A stretch of DNA of 64,000 nt from Actinacidiphila paucisporea (lineage in GTDB: Bacteria; Actinomycetota; Actinomycetes; Streptomycetales; Streptomycetaceae). How positions within the stretch are numbered: position 1 is the first letter of the stretch; each line of letters begins with the position of its first letter. The stretch is taken from positions 62,001 through 126,000 of the forward strand of contig NZ_FRBI01000011.1 in assembly GCF_900142575.1 (NCBI RefSeq), read 5' to 3'. The notes beneath the pieces are model-generated. The model made no database searches. It worked only from the letters and a program-made list of their open reading frames with translations, and was not told where the DNA came from. Shown in pieces: positions 26,596 through 35,079 of the stretch. The position numbers were made by a program, and so were the translations under genes.

Positions 26596-27534
26596 ATGGC
26601 TATCGCCAAGGCCGAGCGGCTGATGAATCTGGCACTGTGCCTGATGAACACCCGTCGCCCGGTCAGCAAGCGCGAGTTGCGGGCCTCCATCGAGGCCTAC
26701 CACGAGGTCACCTCGGACGACTCCTTCAACCGGATGTTCGAGCGGGACAAGGACGACCTGCGCGAGCTGGGCCTGGTCATCGACACCGTGGAGAACCTCG
26801 ACGGCGAGTACGGCTATCTGGCCCGCAGCGACCGCAACCGGCTGCCCGACATCGCGCTGGACCCCGAGGAGGCCGCCGCCCTGGCACTGGCCGCGAAGGT
26901 CTGGCAGCAGGCCAGGCTCGCCGAGGCCGCCAGCGGGGCGCTGCAGAAGCTGCGCGCGGCCGGGGTGCCGTACGAGGACACCCACAGCGCGCTGGAGCCG
27001 CGGATCCCCACCCCCGAGCCGGCCTTCGAGGCGCTGATGCTGGCCACCCGCGAGCGGCGGGCCGTCGCCTTCGACTACCGCAAGGCCAACGCGGTGCGCC
27101 CCGAGCCGCGGCAGGTCGAGCCGTGGGCGCTGGAGTGCTGGCGCGGCCACTGGTACCTGGCCGGCTACGACCGCGACCGCGGCGCGGTCCGGGTCTTCCG
27201 GCTGTCGCGGATCAGCGGCCGGGTCAAGGCGCGCGGCGCCTTCACCGTCGAGGTGCCCGCGCATGTGGACGTACGCGAGGCCGTGGCGCGGTGGGCCGGC
27301 GAGGGTGCCACCACCACCGCCACGATCCGGCTGCGCCGCGACAGCGGCTATCCGCTGCGGGCCAGGGCGGTGGCCACCACCCCGGTCGACGCGGACTGGG
27401 ACGAGCTGGAGGTGCCCTACGGGCACGGTCTTGACGCCTGGCTCGCCGAGTTCGGGCCCGACGTGGTCGTGCTGGCACCGCAGGAGCTGCGTACCGAGGT
27501 GCTCGACCGGCTGCGCGCGGTGGCCAAGGGCTGA
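26596..27534 (+). CDS. pafB: WYL-domain transcriptional regulator PafB
   Basis: A 312-residue protein. An N-terminal winged helix (AERLMNLALCLMNTRRPVSK, SDDSFNRMFERDKDDLRELG) precedes a WYL domain with the literal motif in GHWYLAGYDRDRG and a C-terminal extension domain. With PafC it activates DNA-damage genes independently of LexA in mycobacteria, the WYL domain sensing single-stranded DNA. ATG 26596 has AGAAGGGGGA upstream. Adjacent to pafC. Confidence 0.93.
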   Translation: MAIAKAERLMNLALCLMNTRRPVSKRELRASIEAYHEVTSDDSFNRMFERDKDDLRELGLVIDTVENLDGEYGYLARSDRNRLPDIALDPEEAAALALAAKVWQQARLAEAASGALQKLRAAGVPYEDTHSALEPRIPTPEPAFEALMLATRERRAVAFDYRKANAVRPEPRQVEPWALECWRGHWYLAGYDRDRGAVRVFRLSRISGRVKARGAFTVEVPAHVDVREAVARWAGEGATTTATIRLRRDSGYPLRARAVATTPVDADWDELEVPYGHGLDAWLAEFGPDVVVLAPQELRTEVLDRLRAVAKG

Positions 27535-27547
27535 GCGGGGGGCGGCG

Positions 27548-27619
27548 ATGAGCGGGGGAGCGGACCGCCGTACGGGCGGCCGGAGGAGCGGGCAGGACGG
27601 CAGGCGGGACACCGGATGA
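27548..27619 (+). CDS. Possible 23-codon leader peptide overlapping the pafC start
   Basis: An ATG at 27548 opens a 23-codon frame (Arg/Gly-rich) whose TGA stop overlaps the pafC ATG as ATGA (27616-27619). GGGGGGCGGCG upstream is a poor ribosome site. It could couple pafC translation or be chance; composition alone does not decide. Confidence 0.25.
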   Translation: MSGGADRRTGGRRSGQDGRRDTG

Positions 27620-28572
27620 GCAACGCGATCGACCAGACCCGCAGGATGCTGTCGCTGGTCACCTATCTGCGCGAGCGGCCCGGCGCCCGGGTCAGCGAGG
27701 TGGCGCGGGCCTTCGGGGTCAGCGAGGCCGAGCTGATCGGCGACCTCAACGTGCTGCCGCTGTGCGGCACCAGCTTCCGCGGCGGCGACCTGCTGGACAT
27801 CGACACCGACGGCGAGCGCATCTGGTGGCACAACCCCGGCACCGCCGACGACGTGGCCCAGCCGCTGCGGTTGGCCGCCGACGAGGCGACCGCGCTGCTG
27901 GTCGCCGCCCGCGCGGTGGCGAACCTTCCCGGCCTGCGCGACAGCGACCGGCAGGCGCTGCTGCGGGCCGGCACCAAGCTGGAGGCGGCGGCGGGCGAGG
28001 CGGCCGGCGGCAGCGCGCAGCTGTCGGTGACCTTCGAGTCCGAGGGCAGCGTCTTCGCCACCGTCGACCGGGCCATCACCGAGCGGCGCCGGCTGTGGAT
28101 GCGGTACTACTCGCCGGCCCGCGACGCGCTGACCGAGCGCGAGGTCGACCCCATCCGGCTGTTCGCGGTCGGCCACACCTACGTCGAGGGCTGGTGCCGC
28201 CTGTCCGAGGACCGGCGGACCTTCCGGCTCGACCGGGTCGCCGAGATCCGCCTGCTCGACGAGCCGTCGGACCCGCCGCGGATCGAGCCGCGCGACCTGT
28301 CGCAGGGACTGGTGCAGCCCGCGGGCGACGACCCCGAGGTGGTCATCGAGGTGGGCCCCGGCGGGCGCTGGGTCGCGGAGTACTACCCGCACGACAGCGC
28401 CGACGAGCTGCCCGACGGCGGCCTGCGGATCACCCTGCGCACCCCCGACCCCGGTTCGCTGCGCCGGCTGGCGCTGCGGCTCGGGCGGGACGGCCGGATC
28501 GTGTCGCCCGCCGAGCTGGCCGGCGACGCCCGCGACGCCGCCGTACTCGCCCTGGCCGGCTACGGGGAGTGA
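27616..28572 (+). CDS. pafC: WYL-domain transcriptional regulator PafC
   Basis: A 318-residue partner of PafB with the same layout. The N-terminal winged helix (VTYLRERPGARVSEVARAFG) is followed by a WYL domain whose core reads VEGWCRLSEDRRTFRLDRV, that is, the WYL signature is degenerate, and a C-terminal domain. PafB and PafC act as a heterodimer in most actinobacteria. The ribosome site is weak (AGGCGGGACACCGG), and the start is overlapped by a short upstream frame. Confidence 0.92.
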   Translation: MSNAIDQTRRMLSLVTYLRERPGARVSEVARAFGVSEAELIGDLNVLPLCGTSFRGGDLLDIDTDGERIWWHNPGTADDVAQPLRLAADEATALLVAARAVANLPGLRDSDRQALLRAGTKLEAAAGEAAGGSAQLSVTFESEGSVFATVDRAITERRRLWMRYYSPARDALTEREVDPIRLFAVGHTYVEGWCRLSEDRRTFRLDRVAEIRLLDEPSDPPRIEPRDLSQGLVQPAGDDPEVVIEVGPGGRWVAEYYPHDSADELPDGGLRITLRTPDPGSLRRLALRLGRDGRIVSPAELAGDARDAAVLALAGYGE

Positions 28573-28582
28573 GGGACCGGCG

Positions 28583-28828
28583 ATGACGGCGACCTGCCCA
28601 CCGCCCGCCGCGGGACCGGCCGTCTTCCGGGCCGGCTGCCCGCACTGCAGGACCAGCTTCGAACTGGGCGCGGACGCGCTGCGGCTGGCCATCGGCGGCA
28701 GCGCGCGGACCACCTTCTACTCCTTCACCTGCCCCGGGTGCGGCGAGGCGGTGCGCAAACCGGCGGGGGAGCGGATCGTGGAGCTGCTGACCGTCGGCGG
28801 CGTCCGTACGATGCGGCTGGAAGGGTAG
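28583..28828 (+). CDS. Small zinc-ribbon protein of unknown function
   Basis: An 81-residue protein with two CxxC pairs (CPHC near residue 19 and CPGC near residue 50) that should bind one zinc ion, plus one further N-terminal cysteine. It is conserved in this position in streptomycetes as far as the context suggests. It starts 10 bases after pafC, so it is probably in the same transcript. No function can be given. Confidence 0.7.
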   Translation: MTATCPPPAAGPAVFRAGCPHCRTSFELGADALRLAIGGSARTTFYSFTCPGCGEAVRKPAGERIVELLTVGGVRTMRLEG

Positions 28829-28831
28829 GCT
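28826..28831 (+). promoter_or_regulatory. -10 box (TAGGCT) of the small membrane protein gene
   Basis: TAGGCT overlaps the stop of the preceding gene and ends eight bases before the ATG at 28840, so the transcript is probably leaderless. Confidence 0.45.
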
Positions 28832-28839
28832 GCCGGACC

Positions 28840-29043
28840 ATGTGGTGGCTCTTTGTCAGCGTCGGCCTGGCGGCAGCGGGACTCGTGGTGCTCGCGGTCT
28901 TCGCCGCCCGGGTCTTCACCGCGGTGCGCGAACTGGCCGCCCAGGTGGCCGCGAGCACCGACGCCCTGACCGCCGCGGGCGACCGGTTGCAGCGGGCCGC
29001 GGCCCCGGTGGCGGAGCGGGCCGGCGAGATCAGCCGCCGCTGA
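28840..29043 (+). CDS. Small membrane protein with C-terminal amphipathic helix
   Basis: A 67-residue protein. Residues 2-26 are one transmembrane helix (FVSVGLAAAGLVVLAVFAA); the rest is a likely long helix with hydrophobic repeats (VRELAAQVAASTDALTAAGD). This resembles short DUF948-like membrane proteins. There is no ribosome site, consistent with a leaderless start after TAGGCT. It lies upstream of tatA. Confidence 0.65.
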   Translation: MWWLFVSVGLAAAGLVVLAVFAARVFTAVRELAAQVAASTDALTAAGDRLQRAAAPVAERAGEISRR

Positions 29044-29279
29044 GCCTGCCACCGGACAGCAGGTGAAGGTACGCTGACCCGGGCGACCCGACCTGGCCCG
29101 GCACCCCCGGCTGCGGACGCGGCAGGGCCGCAACCCGGTGGATTCCGGCGCATATTCCGGCGTTCACCGGCGCACGCTACGATCCATGCGTAGGCGACGG
29201 CCGGAAACGTCCGACGACCGGTCGCCGCAGACGTACCGCACGGACCACGCCGTCAACCCGGTGAGAAGGTAGACCTGTC

Positions 29280-29564
29280 ATGCTCGGCAATCTCAAGCCC
29301 TTTGAACTCGTCCTGATCCTTCTCGTCATCGTCGTCCTCTTCGGCGCCAAGAAGCTGCCCGACGTGGCGCGGTCGATCGGCAAGTCGGCCCGCATCCTCA
29401 AGAGCGAGGCCAAGGCGATGAAGGACGACGACCCGAAGCCCCCGGCCAAGTCCGGCACCGCCGCCCAGGAGCAGGCGCCGGCCCGGACGATCCAGGCCGC
29501 CCCCGGCGACACCGCGAGCGCGCGCCCGGTCACCGAGCAGGACCGCACCACGACCACCGGCTGA
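29280..29564 (+). CDS. tatA: Sec-independent (Tat) translocase subunit TatA
   Basis: A 94-residue protein. The N-terminal helix (LKPFELVLILLVIVVLFGAK) is followed by the KLPDVARSIGKSARILKSE amphipathic helix with the FGxKKLP hinge, then a Pro/Ala/Thr-rich soluble tail. It polymerises into the Tat pore for folded proteins with twin-arginine signals. The 237-base gap upstream holds no other gene; TACGAT at 29178 may be a -10 box. tatC follows 104 bases later. Confidence 0.95.
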   Translation: MLGNLKPFELVLILLVIVVLFGAKKLPDVARSIGKSARILKSEAKAMKDDDPKPPAKSGTAAQEQAPARTIQAAPGDTASARPVTEQDRTTTTG

Positions 29565-29668
29565 CCGGCCACCGGTTACCGGCGGCCCGCCGGTAGACCC
29601 GGGCCCCAGGCGAACGACCCGAGCCGAGACACGCTGCCGACGGCTGCCCGTACGAGACGAGGACGTGG

Positions 29669-30592
29669 GTGCTCAAGACTGCCCGCAAGCAGGAGAAGGA
29701 CCCCGAGGGGCGGATGCCGCTCGCGGACCACCTGCGAGAGCTGCGCAACCGGCTGTTCAAGTCGGTGCTGGCGATCATCGTCATCACCATCGTGGCGGCG
29801 TTCTTCTACAAGCAGATCATCCATCTGCTCCAGCAGCGCATCCCCGACGGGGTGCAGTGCCGCACCAACGCCTCGAAGACCGCCACCGACGGCGAGGCCT
29901 GCGCCCAGATGACCGTCAGCGGCCTGATGGGCGGCTTCTCCATCGCGCTGAAGGTCTCGCTGATGGCGGGCGTGGTCGGCGCGTCACCGATCTGGCTCTA
30001 CCAGCTGTGGGGCTTCCTCGCGCCCGGCCTGCACAGGAACGAGAAGCGCTACACCCTCGGCTTCGTCGGCGCCGGCGTGCCGCTCTTCCTCGGCGGCGCG
30101 GTCCTGGCGTACGAGATCCTGCCGCAGACCGCCAGGATCATGATCGGCTTCGTGCCGAAGGACACCACCAACCTGCTGCCGCTGGACGACTTCCTCGACC
30201 TCGTCGTCCGGATGATCATCGTCTTCGGGCTCGCCTTCGAGCTGCCACTGGTGCTGGTGCTGCTGAATTTCACCGGCATCGTCAGCGGCAAGCGCATGCT
30301 CGGCTGGTGGCGCGGCATGGTCGTGGGCATCACCGTCTTCGCCGCAGTCGCCACCCCCACCGGCGACCCGCTGACCATGACGCTGCTGGCCGCGCCGATC
30401 GTGCTGCTGTACTTCATGGCGATGGGCGTCTGCTTCTTCAACGACTCCCGCCGGGCCCGCCGCCGCGCCGCCGACCCGGACTTCGCGCTCGACCCGGACC
30501 AGGCCTCCAGCCTCGACCACATCCCCGAGCAGGTCGACGCCGACTCCTCGCCGGACGACGGGCGCGGCGACGGCTACGACGACGCGACCTGA
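29669..30592 (+). CDS. tatC: Tat translocase subunit TatC
   Basis: A 307-residue, six-helix receptor for twin-arginine signals. It begins with the conserved PLADHLRELRNRLFKSVL and has PRF-like and LFLGGAVLAYEILPQ regions. It has a long acidic cytoplasmic tail (after NDSRRARRRAADPD) of about 55 residues. The GTG at 29669 is used; GTG 29665 is in another frame. No tatB gene is adjacent, as in streptomycetes, where tatB is elsewhere. Confidence 0.95.
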   Translation: MLKTARKQEKDPEGRMPLADHLRELRNRLFKSVLAIIVITIVAAFFYKQIIHLLQQRIPDGVQCRTNASKTATDGEACAQMTVSGLMGGFSIALKVSLMAGVVGASPIWLYQLWGFLAPGLHRNEKRYTLGFVGAGVPLFLGGAVLAYEILPQTARIMIGFVPKDTTNLLPLDDFLDLVVRMIIVFGLAFELPLVLVLLNFTGIVSGKRMLGWWRGMVVGITVFAAVATPTGDPLTMTLLAAPIVLLYFMAMGVCFFNDSRRARRRAADPDFALDPDQASSLDHIPEQVDADSSPDDGRGDGYDDAT

Positions 30593-30611
30593 CGCCGCCG
30601 GCCCCACACCC

Positions 30612-31499
30612 GTGACCAGCGACATCACCCTGCTCGTCAACCCCACCTCCGGCCGCGGCCGCGGTGCGCGGGCGGCGAGACCCGCCGCCGAGGCCATGCG
30701 CGCGGTCGGCCTGACCGTCCGCACCGTTGTCGGCGTGGACGCCGCCGACGCCCTGGACCGGGCGCACAAGGCCGTCGACGGCGGTACCGGCGCCCTGGTC
30801 GCGGTCGGCGGCGACGGCATGGTCTCCCTCGCCCTGCAGGCGGTGGCCGGCACCGGCACGCCGCTCGGCATCGTCGCGGCGGGCACCGGCAACGACTTCG
30901 CCCGGGTCAGCGGGCTGCCGGTCCGCGAGCCCGCCGCCGCGGGCACCACCATCGCCGAGGCGCTGCGGGACGGCCGCACCCGGTCGCTGGACCTCGGCAG
31001 GATCGGCGAGCGCTGGTTCGGCACCGTCCTGGCCTCCGGCTTCGACTCCCGGGTCAACGACCGCGGCAACCGGATGCGCTGGCCCAAGGGCCGCTTCCGC
31101 TACGACGTGGCGATGCTCGCCGAGTTGGCCGCGCTGCGTCCGATCCGCTACCGCGTGCAGTTCGACGACGCCCCGGAACGCGAGCTGGACGCCACCTTGA
31201 TCGCGGTCGGCAACGGCTCCTCCTACGGCGGCGGCATGCGGATGTGCGCCGACGCCGAGATGGACGACGGCCTCTTCGACGTCTGCGTGGTCGGCCCGTG
31301 CTCCCGCCGCACCCTGCTGCGGGTCTTCCCGCTGGTCTACAGCGGCTCCCACCCCCGGCACCCGGTCGTCACCGTCCACCGCGCCGCCCGGGTCCGGCTC
31401 GCCGCCGAGAACGTCACCGGATACGCCGACGGGGAGCGGATCGGCCCGCTGCCGCTGGAGGCCAGGACCGTGCCGGGGGCGCTGCGGCTGCTGGTCTGA
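30612..31499 (+). CDS. Diacylglycerol kinase-like lipid kinase (DgkB/YegS family)
   Basis: A 295-residue cytoplasmic or peripheral kinase. The N-terminal catalytic domain shows LLVNPTSGRGRGA, the nucleotide loop VAVGGDGMVSLAL and AAGTGNDFARV; the C-terminal beta domain contains GGGMRMCADAEMDDGLFDV. It phosphorylates diacylglycerol or a related lipid for phospholipid turnover. It starts 20 bases after tatC and is likely cotranscribed. Confidence 0.9.
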   Translation: MTSDITLLVNPTSGRGRGARAARPAAEAMRAVGLTVRTVVGVDAADALDRAHKAVDGGTGALVAVGGDGMVSLALQAVAGTGTPLGIVAAGTGNDFARVSGLPVREPAAAGTTIAEALRDGRTRSLDLGRIGERWFGTVLASGFDSRVNDRGNRMRWPKGRFRYDVAMLAELAALRPIRYRVQFDDAPERELDATLIAVGNGSSYGGGMRMCADAEMDDGLFDVCVVGPCSRRTLLRVFPLVYSGSHPRHPVVTVHRAARVRLAAENVTGYADGERIGPLPLEARTVPGALRLLV

Positions 31500-31569
31500 G
31501 CAGGGCAGCCGCACGGCAACCCTGCCCCCGAAGAGAACAAAGATCACGCGGTGTGTCGGTGCTGCCGGG

Positions 31570-31575
31570 TAGGCT
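31570..31575 (+). promoter_or_regulatory. -10 box (TAGGCT) of the helicase gene
   Basis: TAGGCT ends nine bases before ATG 31585. No ribosome site is seen, so the mRNA probably has a leader of zero to three bases. Confidence 0.45.
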
Positions 31576-31584
31576 CGTAGCGAG

Positions 31585-34410
31585 ATGACAGAAGACATGT
31601 CGCCAGCCGAGCGCTACGCCGCCAGCCGTCGCCGCGCCGCAGAGAACGCCACCGCACTCGCACAGTTCCGCGAGCTGTACGAGTTCGGCCTCGACCCGTT
31701 TCAGATAGAGGCCTGCCAGGCCCTGGAAGCCGGCAGTGGCGTCCTCGTCGCCGCCCCGACCGGCTCGGGCAAGACCATCGTCGGCGAGTTCGCCGTCCAC
31801 CTCGCCCTCGCCGAGGGCCGCAAGTGCTTCTACACCACCCCGATCAAGGCCCTGTCCAACCAGAAGTACAACGACCTGGCCAAGCGGTACGGCGCCGAGA
31901 AGGTCGGCCTGCTCACCGGGGACAACAGCGTCAACGGCGACGCACCGGTGATCGTCATGACCACCGAAGTGCTGCGCAACATGCTCTACGCCGGCTCCGC
32001 CGCCCTCGACGGCCTCGGCTACGTGGTCATGGACGAGGTGCACTACCTGTCCGACCGCTTCCGGGGCGCCGTCTGGGAGGAGGTGATCATCCACCTCCCG
32101 CAGTCCGTCACGCTGGTCTCGCTGTCCGCGACGGTCTCCAACGCCGAGGAGTTCGGCGATTGGCTGGACACCGTGCGGGGCGACACCCGGGTGATCGTCT
32201 CCGAGCACCGCCCGGTCCCGCTGTGGCAGCACGTGCTGGCCGGCCGCCGGATGTACGACCTGTTCGAGGAGAAGGCCGGCGCCACCGACAACCGCGGCCG
32301 CCGCGAGGTCAACGCCGACCTCGAACGGCTCGCCCGGATGGAGAACCAGCGCAGCTACCACCCGCGGGCCAAGCGCGGCAAGGAAGCCGACCGGGAGCGC
32401 GAGCGCAGGGCCCGCAGCCGGGTCTGGACGCCCAGCCGCGCCGAGGTCATCGACCGGCTGGACTCCGAGGGCCTGCTGCCCGCCATCACCTTCATCTTCA
32501 GCCGGGCCGGCTGCGAGGCCGCCGTCCAGCAGTGCCTCTACGCGGGCCTGCGGCTGAACAACGAGGAGGCCCGGGCCCGGGTCCGGTCCATCGTCGAGGA
32601 GCGCACCCGCTCCATCCCCGACGAGGACCTGCACGTCCTCGGCTACTTCGAATGGCTGGAGGGCCTGGAGCGCGGCATCGCCGCCCACCACGCCGGGATG
32701 CTGCCCGCCTTCAAGGAGGTCGTGGAGGAGCTGTTCGTCAAGGGCCTGGTCAAGGCGGTCTTCGCGACCGAGACGCTGGCCCTGGGCATCAACATGCCGG
32801 CCCGCTCCGTGGTGCTGGAAAAGCTCGTCAAGTGGAACGGCGAGATGCACGCCGACATCACCCCCGGCGAATACACCCAGCTCACCGGCCGTGCCGGGCG
32901 CCGCGGCATCGACGTCGAGGGCCACGCCGTGGTGCTGTGGCAGCGAGGCTTCGACCCGGGCGCCGTCGCGGGCCTGGCCGGCACCCGTACGTATCCGCTG
33001 CGCTCGTCCTTCAAGCCGTCGTACAACATGGCGGTCAACCTCGTCGGCCAGTTCGGCAGGCACCGCTCCCGCGAGCTGCTGGAGACGTCCTTCGCGCAGT
33101 TCCAGGCCGACCGCTCCGTCGTCGGCATCTCCAAGCAGGTGCAGCGCAACGAGGAGGGCCTGGAGGGCTACCAGCAGTCGATGACCTGCCACCTCGGCGA
33201 CTTCGACGAGTACATGCGGCTGCGCAGGGAGCTCAAGGACCGCGAGGCCGACCTGTCGCGGCAGGGCGCCGTGCAGCGCAGGGCCGCCGCCTCCGACGCG
33301 TTGGAGAAGCTCAAGCCCGGCGACATCATCCACGTCCCCGCCGGCAAGTACGCCGGGCTCGCCCTGGTGCTCGAACCCGGCGTGCCGGCCGGCCGCACCG
33401 CCGGATACCACCCGCGCGACGGCGAATACCACGACGGGCCGCGCCCGCTGGTGCTCACCGCCGAGCGCCAGGTCAAGCGGCTGGCGCAGATGGACTTCCC
33501 GGTGCCCGTCGAGGCGCTCGACCGGATGCGCATCCCCAAGTCGTTCAACCCGCGCAGCCCACAGTCCCGGCGAGACCTCGCCTCCGCGATGCGCAGCAAG
33601 GCCGGCACCGCGGGCTGGGCGGCGCCCTCCAGGCACCGCAAGGAGCGCTCCGCGGCGGCCGACGACACCGAGATCGCCCGGCTGCGCAGCGCGATCCGCA
33701 CGCACCCCTGCCACGGCTGCGACGACCGCGAGGACCACGCCCGCTGGGCCGAGCGCTACCACCGGCTGCGCCGCGACACCCAGCAGCTGGAACGGCGTAT
33801 CGAGGGCCGCACCAACACCATCGCCAGGACCTTCGACCGGGTCTGCGCCGTCCTGACCGAGCTGGGCTACCTCAAGGGCGACCAGGTCACCCCGGAGGGC
33901 CGCCGGCTGGCCAGGCTCTACGGCGAACTGGACCTGCTGGCCAGCGAGTGCCTGCGCGACGGGGTGTGGGACGGCCTCGGCCCCGCCGAGCTGGCCGCCT
34001 GCGCCTCCGCGCTGGTCTACGAGTCCCGGCAGGCCGACGACGCGACCACCCCGAAGCTGCCCAGCGGCAACGCGCGGGCGGCGCTGGGCGAGATGGTACG
34101 CATCTGGGGCCGGCTCGACGCCCTGGAGGAGGACCACAAGATCAACCAGACCGAGGGCGTCGGCCAGCGGGAACCGGACCTGGGCTTCGCCTGGGCCGCC
34201 TACCGCTGGGCGTCCGGGCACCCACTGGACGCGGTCCTCAACGACGCCGACATGCCCGCCGGCGACTTCGTGCGCTGGTGCAAGCAGCTCATCGACGTCC
34301 TCGGGCAGATCGGCAATGCGGCGCCCGACGCCGGACCGGTCAGGCGCAACGCCCGCAAGGCCGTGGACGGGCTGCTGCGGGGCGTCGTGGCCTACTCGTC
34401 GGTGGGGTGA
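31585..34410 (+). CDS. helY: Ski2/HelY-type DEVH-box ATP-dependent helicase
   Basis: A 941-residue superfamily 2 helicase. Motif I APTGSGKT, motif Ia TTPIKALSNQKYND, motif II DEVH, motif III SATVSN, and motif VI QLTGRAGRRGID are all present. After the helicase core come an arch-like insertion and a DSHCT-type C-terminal domain (VRWCKQLIDVLGQIG). Related proteins unwind RNA in decay or ribosome biogenesis; the bacterial role is unsettled. It is convergent with a lipoprotein gene 12 bases away. Confidence 0.93.
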   Translation: MTEDMSPAERYAASRRRAAENATALAQFRELYEFGLDPFQIEACQALEAGSGVLVAAPTGSGKTIVGEFAVHLALAEGRKCFYTTPIKALSNQKYNDLAKRYGAEKVGLLTGDNSVNGDAPVIVMTTEVLRNMLYAGSAALDGLGYVVMDEVHYLSDRFRGAVWEEVIIHLPQSVTLVSLSATVSNAEEFGDWLDTVRGDTRVIVSEHRPVPLWQHVLAGRRMYDLFEEKAGATDNRGRREVNADLERLARMENQRSYHPRAKRGKEADRERERRARSRVWTPSRAEVIDRLDSEGLLPAITFIFSRAGCEAAVQQCLYAGLRLNNEEARARVRSIVEERTRSIPDEDLHVLGYFEWLEGLERGIAAHHAGMLPAFKEVVEELFVKGLVKAVFATETLALGINMPARSVVLEKLVKWNGEMHADITPGEYTQLTGRAGRRGIDVEGHAVVLWQRGFDPGAVAGLAGTRTYPLRSSFKPSYNMAVNLVGQFGRHRSRELLETSFAQFQADRSVVGISKQVQRNEEGLEGYQQSMTCHLGDFDEYMRLRRELKDREADLSRQGAVQRRAAASDALEKLKPGDIIHVPAGKYAGLALVLEPGVPAGRTAGYHPRDGEYHDGPRPLVLTAERQVKRLAQMDFPVPVEALDRMRIPKSFNPRSPQSRRDLASAMRSKAGTAGWAAPSRHRKERSAAADDTEIARLRSAIRTHPCHGCDDREDHARWAERYHRLRRDTQQLERRIEGRTNTIARTFDRVCAVLTELGYLKGDQVTPEGRRLARLYGELDLLASECLRDGVWDGLGPAELAACASALVYESRQADDATTPKLPSGNARAALGEMVRIWGRLDALEEDHKINQTEGVGQREPDLGFAWAAYRWASGHPLDAVLNDADMPAGDFVRWCKQLIDVLGQIGNAAPDAGPVRRNARKAVDGLLRGVVAYSSVG

Positions 34411-34422
34411 GCGGGGGCGCGG

Positions 34423-35007
34423 TCACCCGTGCAGGTTCGTGCAGGTCAACGAGCCGTTGAGGGTGACCACGCCGCCCGTGCCGCCGTAGGCCTGGGCGAT
34501 CTTCAGGTTCTGCACCTTCACCGTCCAGGTGCCGCCGCTCTTCTGCGCGGTCACCGCCTCGGCCTTGGAGACCCGCCCCGAGTATGTCTTCTTGTCCGGG
34601 GCGGCGAAGAGCGCCACCTGGGTGGGGCTGTCGGACGTGGTCGCGATGAAGGACGGGAAGATCTGCGTCTTGGTGAACACGTCGGGCGTGGTCACGCCGA
34701 TCAGCTTGCCGCCCTTGATCTCGCACTTGACGCCGCCGGTGAAGTCGGCGCCACCGGTGTCGTCGCCGGTGAAGTCCAGGTGGCCCTCCGTCTTGCCCGC
34801 GGGTTTGGAGGGCGCGGCGGCGCTGCTGCTCGGGGCGGCGCCGCCGGCGGCCGTACCGTCGGTGGCGGGGCCGCCCGCGGCCGGGGCGGACGTGCTCGAC
34901 TTCGCGCCGTCGGACTTCTTGCCGTCCGACGACGAGCAGCCGGCCAGCGCGGTCGCTGCCAGCGCGGCAGCGAGCGCGCCTGCGGTGAGTATGGTGCGGT
35001 GGCGCAT
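34423..35007 (-). CDS. Lipoprotein of unknown function, distantly like the mycobacterial 19-kDa family
   Basis: A 194-residue lipoprotein. Signal peptide MRHRTILTAGALAAALAATA ends in lipobox LAGC, then an Ala/Ser/Pro spacer of about 50 residues and a beta-rich domain. The domain has two cysteines (VKCEIKGGKLIG and GSLTCTNLHG). Its strand order and C-terminal LTC resemble the LpqH-type 19-kDa lipoproteins, but this is a weak, by-eye resemblance. ATG 35007 is preceded by GAGAGGAA. It faces the helicase gene. Confidence 0.7.
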   Translation of the reverse strand: MRHRTILTAGALAAALAATALAGCSSSDGKKSDGAKSSTSAPAAGGPATDGTAAGGAAPSSSAAAPSKPAGKTEGHLDFTGDDTGGADFTGGVKCEIKGGKLIGVTTPDVFTKTQIFPSFIATTSDSPTQVALFAAPDKKTYSGRVSKAEAVTAQKSGGTWTVKVQNLKIAQAYGGTGGVVTLNGSLTCTNLHG

Positions 35008-35079
35008 GCGGCCGTGTTCCTCTCCCCGTGGGTCTGTGGTGCCGCACAGTGTACGTACCCGCGGTACGAACACCCCGTT

